Assembly (NCBI RefSeq): GCF_004137685.1
Contig: NZ_QYBB01000022.1
Coordinates: 1 to 64,000, forward strand
Reading direction: 5' to 3'
Length of the DNA: 64,000 nt
Source of the DNA: Lichenibacterium minor
Lineage (GTDB): Bacteria; Pseudomonadota; Alphaproteobacteria; Rhizobiales; Beijerinckiaceae
Shown here: positions 56,852 through 64,000 of the stretch, piece after piece
How positions within the stretch are numbered: the stretch's first letter is position 1
Layout of the letters: every line of letters begins with the position of its first letter
Notes under the pieces: model-generated
What the model was told of the DNA's origin: nothing
Database searches by the model: none
What the model saw: the letters and a program-made list of their open reading frames with translations, nothing else
Translations under genes and position numbers: made by a program

Positions 56852-58914
56852 CTGTTGTAGGCCGGGAAGGTGATCGGCAGCGTGTTGAACCCGTCCGGCA
56901 CGGAGGACGAGATCCCCTGGCGCCTGTCTTCCGGCACGACGCCGATCGCCTGGCAGCCCTTGCCGTCGTAATGCGGCAGGTGGTTCACCACGGCGTCAGG
57001 GATGGTGGCGTAGGAGCCCGGCAGCGGCGGCAGCTCGCCCGTCAGGCGCTTGGGCTCGAAGGCGGACAGGAGGTCGTCGGTTTCGGGCGTGTTGATGTCG
57101 CGCGGGCCGAGGTGGTGCTGCACGAAGCCGTTCGGCCCGTTGAACTTGGCGTCCTCGCCGGCGATCAGCGCAGCGGCCTCGTCGGGCAGCGACGCCAGCG
57201 GCGGTAGGTCGTAGATGGCGTTCAGCGTTTCGATCACGGCGTTGTGGTCGCCCTCCGCGCGCGACACCGCATGGGCGCGGGCGTAGGGCGACACCACGAT
57301 CATCGGCACGCGGATGCCGCGCGCCAGCGGCAGCCCGTCGGGCCCGTAGCTGAGGATGCGGGGGGCGACGTGGTCGAAGAACCCGTCCGATTCGTCGTAG
57401 GTGACGATGATGGCGGACTGGTTCCAGATGGCCGGGTCGGCCGCGACCGCGTTGATCACCCGCGCCGCCATGCCTTCCGAGATCTGGCGGTCGGAATAGC
57501 CGGGATGGTCGTCGTCGCCCCGCTTGTTGGACGCGATCGTGGCCCGCTCCATCGGGGTGAGACCGGCGGGGTTCGGGTAGTTCGAGTTCTGGATCGGCGG
57601 GCTTTCGCCCGAGATCGCCGAGAAGCCGCCGCGGATGTAGAACACCCCGCCGTCCATCGGCAGCTTGCCGCCTTTCATGTCGGAGAAGAAGTCGCCCAGG
57701 CCCTTCATGTTCTTGTTCATGTCGGGGTTGTTGGCGAGGTAGCCGAAGTATTGCGGGCCCTGGTGGTGGCTGACGTAGCTGTCGTGGGTGGTGTCGCCCG
57801 CGGGGTCGGTCGGCTCGTGGTCGTAGCCCTCCTGGTACCAGCGCCAGGACACGGGCGCGCCGCCGCGCGACGCGATGAAGGGGATGTCCTTCTGGATGTC
57901 GGGCAGGTCGAAGTCGGGGTTGTAGTCGTTCGAGGTCACGCGCGCGGCGTTGCGGCCCGCCATGGTGAGCGGCACGGTCGCGTAGGTCTGGTTCGCGGCG
58001 ATGTTGGAGTTCTTGTAGCCGTCGCGCGGGCCGGCGGGCTGGCGCCCGGCCGCCGTCGTGTCGAACTGCGAGCCGTAGAAGGGCTGCGGGTCGTTGACCA
58101 GCGGCACGCCCTGGGTCGTGCCCTTGTTCTCGCCGTTCGCGTAAGCCTTGCCCTCGCTGCCGTGCTTCACCCACTGCGTTTCGCCCGCCTGGCCGGCGAT
58201 CATCGCGATGGCGTTGGGGGTCGAGGGCGTGTCCTCGGTGGCGAAGATGTTGTCGAAGATCGTGAAGCGGTTGGCGTAGTTCCAGAAGAACGGGATCGTG
58301 TCGCAGTCCATGTAGGACATCACGAGGTCGGCGTAGTCCTTCGCCATGCTGGCGCTCCTGGCGCCGCCGGAGGCGACGAAGCGGCCGTATTCCGTCGCCG
58401 CGAAGCCGTCCATCTTCGCGACCCCGTCGGGGCCGACGTCGATCTTCTTGGCGAGGCCCTTGTGGCTGTGGTCGACGCTGTCGGTGAAGGTCGCGTTCTG
58501 CTCGGGCCCGATGCGGAACGGCCGGGCGGTGCGGTCCTGGCCCTGCCAGTCCTTGTAGCGCTGCACGAAGCCGGGGGTGGCTTCGGCGGAGCGGGGCTTC
58601 GTGCCGTCCGAGTACAGCCCGTCCACACCCGGCAGCGTGCCGTATTCGTTGTCGAAGGAATGGTTCTCGTTGAACACCACGAAGACGTAGCGCACCTTCT
58701 TTCGCAGCGCCGCCACGAGGTCGTCGCGCGACATGGTCGAGCTCGCGGGGTCGACCACGTAGGGCTTCACGGCGTCGGACGGGTCGGGCTGGAGGTGGAC
58801 CAGCGTCGACGGCGAAGGGGCGGGCTGCGCCGCGGGAGCGGTCTGGGCGGACGCGACGCCCGGCATGGCTCCGACGATGGAGGCCGCGAGCACGGACCGC
58901 ACGACGAATCTCAT
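56848..58914 (-). CDS. Secreted phosphoesterase (phospholipase C/AcpA family)
   Basis: The 688-residue protein has a signal peptide (MRFVVRSVLAASIVGAMPGV, cleavage ASA-Q near residue 24). Its phosphoesterase domain (PF04185 type) shows YVFVVFNENHSFDNEYGTLP (metal-binding Glu-Asn, residues ~77-96), TDSVDHSHKGLAK, YMDCDTIPFFWNYANRFTIF, and the C-terminal VTYDESDGFFDHVAPR with VSPYARAHAVS, holding the Asp-His metal pair. Members hydrolyse phosphatidylcholine or other phosphate esters in the periplasm or medium. Overlap with a solute-binding-protein gene suggests that it releases a substrate which the binding protein then captures. Confidence 0.9.
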   Translation of the reverse strand: MRFVVRSVLAASIVGAMPGVASAQTAPAAQPAPSPSTLVHLQPDPSDAVKPYVVDPASSTMSRDDLVAALRKKVRYVFVVFNENHSFDNEYGTLPGVDGLYSDGTKPRSAEATPGFVQRYKDWQGQDRTARPFRIGPEQNATFTDSVDHSHKGLAKKIDVGPDGVAKMDGFAATEYGRFVASGGARSASMAKDYADLVMSYMDCDTIPFFWNYANRFTIFDNIFATEDTPSTPNAIAMIAGQAGETQWVKHGSEGKAYANGENKGTTQGVPLVNDPQPFYGSQFDTTAAGRQPAGPRDGYKNSNIAANQTYATVPLTMAGRNAARVTSNDYNPDFDLPDIQKDIPFIASRGGAPVSWRWYQEGYDHEPTDPAGDTTHDSYVSHHQGPQYFGYLANNPDMNKNMKGLGDFFSDMKGGKLPMDGGVFYIRGGFSAISGESPPIQNSNYPNPAGLTPMERATIASNKRGDDDHPGYSDRQISEGMAARVINAVAADPAIWNQSAIIVTYDESDGFFDHVAPRILSYGPDGLPLARGIRVPMIVVSPYARAHAVSRAEGDHNAVIETLNAIYDLPPLASLPDEAAALIAGEDAKFNGPNGFVQHHLGPRDINTPETDDLLSAFEPKRLTGELPPLPGSYATIPDAVVNHLPHYDGKGCQAIGVVPEDRRQGISSSVPDGFNTLPITFPAYNR

Positions 58915-59046
58915 CCCGGCATCTCCCCGATGGTCAAGCGCCGCGATCCTAGCGCGCGGCGCGTGACGGTGCCATGACGGCTTCCGGGATCGAAGGGCCT
59001 CCGGCCCCCCGCGCGGGTCCGGGGCGCGCAGCCCCGTTTCGGCTCC

Positions 59047-59325
59047 TCAGTGCGGGCAGGCCTTGTCGAGCTCGGCGGCGAGGTCGAAGCCGGCGAACAG
59101 CGTGCCCGGCTTGAACTTGAAGCTCGGCTTCAGCGCGATCGGGCCGGCGGCGGGCTGCAGCGTCATGGGCCGGACGGCGTTCCAGGAGCCGTCGGCGTTG
59201 CGGTGGAAGGCCGCGCAGGACATGTCGTAGACGTCCTTGGTGCCGTCCGCCGCCGGAGGGGCGGCCTGCGCGAAGGCGAGCGACGGGAGGGCGAGGAGGG
59301 CGGCGGCGAGGGTCAGGCTCTTCAT
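59047..59325 (-). CDS. Small secreted hypothetical protein
   Basis: The 92-residue protein has a strong signal peptide (MKSLTLAAALLALPSLAFAQ, cleavage at AFA-Q) and a mature region with two Cys (CAAFHRNADGSW and a terminal LDKACPH), which might form one disulfide. The sequence KDVYDMSCAAFHRNADGSWN recalls small periplasmic proteins of unknown function in Methylobacterium-like species. It stands alone between the phosphoesterase and the helicase genes. Role unknown. Confidence 0.7.
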   Translation of the reverse strand: MKSLTLAAALLALPSLAFAQAAPPAADGTKDVYDMSCAAFHRNADGSWNAVRPMTLQPAAGPIALKPSFKFKPGTLFAGFDLAAELDKACPH

Positions 59326-59449
59326 GGGTGTGTCCGAATCGGGTTTCGCTGGCCCGCCTTATGGCGCGACTCGCGCGCGATTTCCACGGGTCGCCCGTCA
59401 CGCGCGGGCCCTCGGCATCGAAGCTCCGCCCGGGGCGGAGCCGCACCCC

Positions 59450-60868
59450 CTACCCCGTGGCCCCGTAGATCCGCATCACGATGTCGTCGATGGCGGCGGT
59501 GTCGTCGCCCGCCATGCCGTCCATGGCGGCCATGCGGCCCACCACGGTTGAAGCGATGCGCTCCTCCACGGTCTCCTCGGCGTAGAGATAGTGGATCACC
59601 GCCTTCTCGCCGTCGCGGTGGCAGCGCCCCTCGATCTGGCCGAGCTGGATGGCGCTGTGGCGCATGTCGTGGACCAGCAGCGCGCGCGTCCGCTCCCCGC
59701 CCGTCATCTCGTTCGCGTGCAGCGAGATCGATTCCGTCACGGTGAACACGATCGCGTCGAGCGCGCCGGTCTGGAAGGCGACGCGCGCCGCCTCGTTGGC
59801 GTCGGCGGTCTGCCGCCCGTCGATGGCGCCGACGCGCCAGCCCCGCCCCCGCAAGGCGTCGGCGAGCATCGACGCCGTCTCGAGATAGGCCACCGAGACC
59901 GCCACCGCCTGCCCCCCGTCGAGCAGCGCTTCGGCGGCGTCGGCGGTGCCGGGGATGCGCAGCAGGCTCGCCTTCTGGCGGAAGCGCAGGTCGGCGGCCC
60001 AGCCCACGGGACGGCGCGTCGAGCCGCCGAGCAGGCCGAGCTCGCGGCGGAAGTCGCGCCAGGTGGCGTCGTAGAGGCGGCGCTCGGCGGGGGTCAGCGC
60101 CGTGGGGCTGAGGTCCCGCTGGACTTCGGGCCAGCCCGCGACCTCCTCGGGGCGGCGTCGGAGCCCGACCGCGTCCGGGCCGCGGTAGAGCAGCGCCGCC
60201 ATCGCGGCGCGGTCGCGGTCGTTGGGCGCCCAGCGCCAGTTCGTCCAGCGCCCCTTGGCGCCGCCGACGCCCAGGCGCCGCATCAGTTCGCGGTAGCCGG
60301 CGAGCGTCGGGGGCGGCGCGTCGGGGCCGTGGGCGAGCAGGCGCCCCAGATAGCTGAGCTCGTGCGGCGACTGGCCGGCCGTGGCGCTGAGGTAGACGGT
60401 GAAGTCGGCGGCGTCGGCCACCTGGCGGCAGGCCATGCTCTGCTGGCTGTAGGGATTGCGCAGGCGGTGGCTCTCGTCGAACACCACGAGCGGCCAGACG
60501 CGCTTCGGCCGGCCCTCGCGGGCCAGTTCGTTGTTCACCGCGCGGGCGGATTTCCGCGTGGTCTTCTCCGGCAGGGCGAGCAGCGCCTTCGAGCGCTCGT
60601 AGTTGGTGAGCGTCACGGTCTTCGGCGCGAGGCCGGAGCGCGCGATGGTCCGCCGCCACTGCGGCAGCGCGCCCTTCGGCGCCACGATCAGCACCTCTGA
60701 TTCCGGCATGGCGGCGATCGCCGACCACACCGACAGCGTTTTGCCGAGGCCGGTCAGGTCGCCGAGCAGGAAGCCGGGCTTCCCGGCGGCCCTGGCGGCC
60801 AGGATGGCGTCGCGCGCCGCGACCTGGTGGGGGCGCGGGACGAGGAGGTCTGCGGTGTCGGGGGTCAA
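59450..60868 (-). CDS. SNF2-like DEAD/DEAH-box helicase
   Basis: The 472-residue helicase has motif I GFLLGDLTGLGKTLSVWSAI (residues ~32-51), EVLIVAPKGALPQWRRTIAR, DESH box LVVFDESHRLRNPYSQQSMA (~124-143), motif III YLSATAGQSPHELSYL and the C-terminal helicase domain with SISLHANEMTGGERTRALLV, then GQIEGRCHRDGEKAVIHYLY (motif VI GRCHR). The layout is close to compact SNF2-type translocases of phages and mobile elements; no accessory nuclease or HARP domain is present. It probably remodels DNA or protein-DNA complexes. It lies alone beside a surface-sugar cluster with which it has no obvious link. Confidence 0.85.
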   Translation of the reverse strand: MTPDTADLLVPRPHQVAARDAILAARAAGKPGFLLGDLTGLGKTLSVWSAIAAMPESEVLIVAPKGALPQWRRTIARSGLAPKTVTLTNYERSKALLALPEKTTRKSARAVNNELAREGRPKRVWPLVVFDESHRLRNPYSQQSMACRQVADAADFTVYLSATAGQSPHELSYLGRLLAHGPDAPPPTLAGYRELMRRLGVGGAKGRWTNWRWAPNDRDRAAMAALLYRGPDAVGLRRRPEEVAGWPEVQRDLSPTALTPAERRLYDATWRDFRRELGLLGGSTRRPVGWAADLRFRQKASLLRIPGTADAAEALLDGGQAVAVSVAYLETASMLADALRGRGWRVGAIDGRQTADANEAARVAFQTGALDAIVFTVTESISLHANEMTGGERTRALLVHDMRHSAIQLGQIEGRCHRDGEKAVIHYLYAEETVEERIASTVVGRMAAMDGMAGDDTAAIDDIVMRIYGATG

Positions 60869-60934
60869 ATTGGCGGGTCGCGATCCAGCGTGGCGCCGGC
60901 CGCCCCCCTCCGGGGGAAGGGCGACCGGCGGGGT

Positions 60935-61852
60935 TCAGATCGCCGGGATGGGCTTCACCGGCCCCGAACCCACGTAGCGGCGCACCATCGTGGCACAGAA
61001 GTCGGCGAAACGCGCCGGGTCCTTCGGCGCCGAGGTGTGGTGGGGCTCGATGCCCTCCTCTTCCGGCGTGAAGCAGAACGTCACGGTGGTGTCGAAGGGC
61101 TCCAGCGCCCGCACCAGCCGGTCGAACCAGCGCTCGGCGTCCGGCCGGAGCCAGTCGGCCCAGGACAGCCCCGTGCGGAGGTAGGTCACGCCGAGGCGCT
61201 TCATGTGCTCCACCGCGTCGTCGAGCCGGTGGTCCTCGTAGTGGAACCATTGGCACAGGCCGACGTCGGGCGTGAGGCTGCCGAAATGCTCGGCGGCGAT
61301 CTTGGGCGTGCCGTCCTGGCGCAGGATGCCCATGGCGAAGTGGCGATAGTAGGAGGAGCCCTCCGCCTCCTTGTGGCGGGTGGTGGCTTCCCACTCCTTC
61401 GGCAGGTCGTAGAGCGAATACCAATGGATGCGCGGGGCCTTGCCGCGCAGCAGCTCGGCGGTGCGCTTCAGCCCCCAGTCCTGCACCTCTTCGGCGCCGA
61501 AGGTCGAGACGCCGACCTCGGACACCCAGACCGGCTTGTCGGTGACGGCGCGGATCTCGTCGATCTTCGCCGGCCAGTCGTGCAGCGACCACAGGTTCCA
61601 GTCGAGCGGGAAGCCGTGCACCGCCACCGCGTCGAGATGGTCCATCACGCCGCGCGAGGCGAGGAGCTGCACCCAGGTCGGGTCGATCGGCGACATGCCG
61701 CCGAGCACGCGCGGCAGGGTGGCGTTCTCGGCCCGGATGGCCTTCGCGGCCAGGATCACCATCTCGCAGAACTTCACCCAGCCCGGGTCCACCTCGGGGT
61801 CCCAATGGGACTTGTTGTTGGGCTCGTTCCAGATCATCGCGGCTTCGATCAT
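60935..61852 (-). CDS. Glycoside-hydrolase-like TIM-barrel protein
   Basis: The 305-residue protein looks like a clan-A glycoside hydrolase: IWNEPNNKSHWDPEV near the N-terminus with the acid/base Glu in NEP (residue ~9), HGFPLDWNLWSLHDWPAKID, then KPVWVSEVGVSTFGAEEVQD with the second Glu as nucleophile (~110), and IHWYSLYDLPKEWE. It resembles GH39/GH5-type beta-xylosidase or endoglycanase sequences but is shorter; the first barrel strands before NEP are missing. No signal peptide. Its start overlaps the stop of the fused transferase gene (ATGA), so it belongs to the same operon. Specificity unknown. Confidence 0.78.
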   Translation of the reverse strand: MIEAAMIWNEPNNKSHWDPEVDPGWVKFCEMVILAAKAIRAENATLPRVLGGMSPIDPTWVQLLASRGVMDHLDAVAVHGFPLDWNLWSLHDWPAKIDEIRAVTDKPVWVSEVGVSTFGAEEVQDWGLKRTAELLRGKAPRIHWYSLYDLPKEWEATTRHKEAEGSSYYRHFAMGILRQDGTPKIAAEHFGSLTPDVGLCQWFHYEDHRLDDAVEHMKRLGVTYLRTGLSWADWLRPDAERWFDRLVRALEPFDTTVTFCFTPEEEGIEPHHTSAPKDPARFADFCATMVRRYVGSGPVKPIPAI

Positions 61853-63429
61853 CGGGCGACACTCCTTGCAGGGTAGGCGGCCTCGACGAAGGGCCCGCGC
61901 GCGGCCCTGCGGCACAGGAACACCTCGGGGTCGGGATTGGCCAGGATGGAGAAACCGGAGGAGCGCAGCATCGCCGCCGAGGCGGCGCGGTTCGGCGCCC
62001 ACCAGTTGGTCGGATCGGCCGAATAGTCGCGCTCGATGAAGTGCATCTTGGGGTAGCCGGGCGCGTCGAAATGGCCGGCTTCCGTGAAGGGGTAGTCGGC
62101 CGCGACCTCGGCCACCGCGTCCGAGCCGCGCTGCATCGACTGGAACAGCAGGAGGTCGGAGGCGACGTTCTCCCAGATCAGGTCGAGCGCCAGCAGCGGG
62201 TGGCGGAGGTGGTAGAACACCCCCATGAAGACCACGAGGTCGAAGCGCTCGCCCAGGGCGCCGACGTCGTAGACGGACATCTGCCGGAACTCGATGCCGT
62301 CGACGCCGAGCGCGTCGCAGGCGAAGCGCGCCTGGGCGAGGTAATCCTCGTCGAAGTCGATGCCGAGCACGCGGGCGGCGCCGCGCCGGCGCATCTCGAT
62401 CGAGTAGAAGCCGCCGTTGCAGCCGATGTCGAGCACGCTCTTGCCCGTCAGGTCCTCGGGCAGGACGGGCGCGAAGCCGCGGAACTTGGTGCCCGGATAG
62501 TCGCCGAGGAAGTGGCCGGGCGCCGTCCATACGCCGCCCCCGAGGTCCATGTTGTGGAACCAGGGGCCGAGCGCGTCGGCGCGGGCGCGCAGGTCCGCGG
62601 GGTCGTGCCCCGCTGCGGGATCTTGGGTCATGGTATGGTCTCGTCCTGCGCCTGGCCGAGCAGGCGCCCGGGTGACTGGGCCTGCTCCAGCAGGCGCTCG
62701 GCTGACGGGGGCCTGCTCGAGCAGCCCCATGGCGGCGCGGTATCCGTTGAACGTGCCGGTGTCGACGTAGGACTCGCCGGCCCTGACCCCGACGGCGCGG
62801 CCGCCGCCCGCGATGAAGGCGTTGACCAGCGTGCCGAAATACTCGTCCCGGCGCTCCCGCGCGATCCACAGCGCGTGGAGCGCGTGGAACACCGCGCCGG
62901 GCATCTTGAAGGCGCCCCAGATCCAGCGCGAGGACGCGTCCGCGCGCTTCACCTGGATCTCGACGACGGTTCCGTCCTCCGCCAGCACCACGGCGTCGAA
63001 CAGCTCGGGCCGCTCGACGGGGAACAGCAGGAACGAGAGGGCATCGTCGGGCAGCGTCGCGAAGCCGGCCGCCGGGAACCACACCGTGTCGGGCAGGCCG
63101 ACCATCACGGGCTCGTTTCGCGGCACCAGGGGCGCCGCCCGGAACACGGCGTCGCACAGGCCCGAAGGCTGGGGCTGCACCACGTAGGCGATGTCGGCCC
63201 CGGCGTAGCCGGCGCCGTAATAGGCCAGGATGTCGTGCTTGCCGGGCGAGATGACGAGGCAGATCTTGCGGGCGCCGCCCAGCACCATGCGGTCGAGCAG
63301 GTATTCCGAGACCGCGCAGGGCCGCTCGACGCCGCCGTCGAGCCGGCTGCCGACGGGCAGCAGTTCCTTCGAGAAGGCCAGCGGCTGGATGCGGCTGCCC
63401 CGGCCCGCGGCCGGCACGATGCCCCACAT
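61849..63429 (-). CDS. Sugar nucleotidyltransferase fused to TIGR04290-type methyltransferase
   Basis: One uninterrupted frame of 526 residues joins two enzymes. Residues 1-~248 are a nucleotidyltransferase: MWGIVPAAGRGSRIQPLAFS (nucleotide-binding), KELLPVG, SEYLLDRMVLGGARKICLVI, SGLCDAVFRAAPLVPRNEPV, ending DTGTFNGYRAAMGLLEQAP. Residues ~267-526 are a class I SAM methyltransferase: NMDLGGGVWTAPGHFLGDYP, SVLDIGCNGGFYSIEMRRRG (SAM motif I), VFMGVFYHLRHPLLALDLIW and HFIERDYSADPTNWWAPNRA. The two are separate genes in this kind of cluster elsewhere, as far as is known. The linker is encoded by three palindromes. The methyltransferase has its own in-frame ATG at 62631, so a separate protein could also be made. 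Confidence 0.85.
   Translation of the reverse strand: MWGIVPAAGRGSRIQPLAFSKELLPVGSRLDGGVERPCAVSEYLLDRMVLGGARKICLVISPGKHDILAYYGAGYAGADIAYVVQPQPSGLCDAVFRAAPLVPRNEPVMVGLPDTVWFPAAGFATLPDDALSFLLFPVERPELFDAVVLAEDGTVVEIQVKRADASSRWIWGAFKMPGAVFHALHALWIARERRDEYFGTLVNAFIAGGGRAVGVRAGESYVDTGTFNGYRAAMGLLEQAPVSRAPAGAGPVTRAPARPGAGRDHTMTQDPAAGHDPADLRARADALGPWFHNMDLGGGVWTAPGHFLGDYPGTKFRGFAPVLPEDLTGKSVLDIGCNGGFYSIEMRRRGAARVLGIDFDEDYLAQARFACDALGVDGIEFRQMSVYDVGALGERFDLVVFMGVFYHLRHPLLALDLIWENVASDLLLFQSMQRGSDAVAEVAADYPFTEAGHFDAPGYPKMHFIERDYSADPTNWWAPNRAASAAMLRSSGFSILANPDPEVFLCRRAARGPFVEAAYPARSVAR
62649..62726. repeat. Three palindromes, 30-31-bp period, inside the fused gene
   Basis: Three inverted repeats lie in the linker: CGCCTG-N6-CAGGCG (62649-62666), GCCTGCT-CC-AGCAGGC (62680-62695) and CTGCTCGAGCAG flanked by GGGG and CCCC (62709-62728), centred 30-31 bp apart. 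Like the sucC-sucD array they use a CCTGC/GCAGG core. They encode a Gly/Ala/Pro/Arg linker in the reading frame and carry no stop codon in that frame. Confidence 0.7.
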
Positions 63430-63430
63430 G

Positions 63431-64000
63431 TCAGTTTCCCCCGCCCCTGGCCGCCGCCACGGCGGCCTCGAACTCCGCGGCTCGATGCTCCGACGTGTGC
63501 TCGGCGAGCACCCGGGCGCGCGCCGCCTCGCCGATGCGCCCGAGCTCGGCATCCGACAGGTCCACGGCCGCCAGCGCGTCCGCGGTGGTACGCGCCACGA
63601 TCAGTTCGGCGCCGGGCTCGAAGAAGGCGGCGAGCCCATCCCAGTCGTCGGTGAGGATGGCGGCCCCGCAGGCCGCCGCCTCGAACAGGCGCCCCGACGG
63701 GCACCAGCCCATCGCCGCCATGGCGCGGCGCGTGACGTTGAGGGTCAGCCGTCCGGAGCAGAAGAAGGCCGGGTGGTCCGGCGGCGGCAGGTGCTGGACG
63801 AAGAAGATGTTCTCCATCCACGGGAAGTCCGCCGGATATTGCGCGCCGCCGATCAGGAAGCGCGACCCCGGCCGCGCCCGCGCCGGGGCGATGAACAGGG
63901 TTTCGAGCGCCGCCTGCCGGTCGGCCGCGTAGGTGCCGAGGTAGCTCAGGTCCGCGGCGAAACGCGCGGCGCGCGGCACCGGGCGGTGCACCGCGGGGTC
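63431..64000 (-). CDS. CgeB-type glycosyltransferase, 5' end outside window
   Basis: The frame enters from the window edge and reads 189 residues to the stop at 63431: FAADLSYLGTYAADRQAALE, ARPGSRFLIGGAQYPADFPW, VTRRAMAAMGWCPSGRLFEA, then AACGAAILTDDWDGLAAFFE and PGAELIVARTTADALAAVDL. The LSYLGTYAxDR start, the PSGRLFEAAACGAAILTDDW nucleotide-sugar motif and the E-x-E segment after it are typical of CgeB/GT4-like C-terminal domains. It ends one base before the fused transferase gene. Together they form a surface polysaccharide or glycan-modification cluster that continues to the right. Confidence 0.85.
   Translation of the reverse strand, partial: DPAVHRPVPRAARFAADLSYLGTYAADRQAALETLFIAPARARPGSRFLIGGAQYPADFPWMENIFFVQHLPPPDHPAFFCSGRLTLNVTRRAMAAMGWCPSGRLFEAAACGAAILTDDWDGLAAFFEPGAELIVARTTADALAAVDLSDAELGRIGEAARARVLAEHTSEHRAAEFEAAVAAARGGGN

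Overview
The window is high-GC DNA with strong G/C preference at third codon positions. Gene content points to an alphaproteobacterium, probably Hyphomicrobiales (Rhizobiales) near Methylobacterium or Beijerinckiaceae-type families: a MucR regulator, the gene order mdh-sucC-sucD-sucA-sucB, aromatic-acid and molybdenum-hydroxylase genes, and a CgeB-type glycosyltransferase cluster. The genus cannot be fixed from sequence reading alone.

Left part (about 1-40.3 kb) looks like accessory DNA. It opens with a cut-off mucR gene, small secreted proteins (one AT-rich and probably foreign), a phage-tail-like fragment abutting an FtsH-like protease gene that has lost its 5' half, and a run of broken metabolic genes: a GST remnant, a frameshifted CaiB/BaiF CoA-transferase, and fragments of an enolase-superfamily protein, an SMP-30 protein and an alcohol dehydrogenase. 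Intact genes among them encode an alpha/beta hydrolase, an MmgE/PrpD protein and a membrane-anchored catalase-like protein. At 12.1-18.3 kb a GntR regulator diverges from a compact operon: substrate-binding protein, dihydropyrimidinase/hydantoinase, SDR, GlcG-like protein, ABC ATPase and permease. A sulfite-oxidase-like pseudogene follows, interrupted only by three in-frame TAG codons. From 20.2 to 34.8 kb lies an aromatic-acid catabolic cluster: GMC oxidoreductase, UbiD decarboxylase, UbiX prenyl-FMN synthase, aromatic-acid MFS importer, crotonase, aryl-CoA ligase, and a three-subunit molybdenum hydroxylase whose large subunit carries a C-terminal CoxG domain. LysR and AraC regulators flank or sit within it. 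Two more pseudogenes, about 1.7 kb without a recognisable gene, and a tyrosine integrase (38.9-40.3 kb) close this half. The integrase probably marks one end of an integrated element.

Right part (about 40.3-64 kb) looks like core chromosome. It holds a YaiI/YqxD protein, a Uma2-fold nuclease overlapping a putative Zn-protease, a C45-type Ntn hydrolase, glucokinase, and the TCA operon mdh-sucC-sucD-sucA-sucB. The E2 encoded by sucB has two lipoyl domains, and sucC and sucD are separated by four 30-bp-period palindromes. After a strong terminator come a peptide-type substrate-binding protein, a DUF433/PIN-like toxin-antitoxin pair, a second binding protein overlapping a phosphoesterase, and an SNF2-like helicase. 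The last genes form a surface-sugar cluster: a glycoside-hydrolase-like protein, a nucleotidyltransferase fused in frame to a methyltransferase through a second palindrome array, and a CgeB-type glycosyltransferase cut by the window end.
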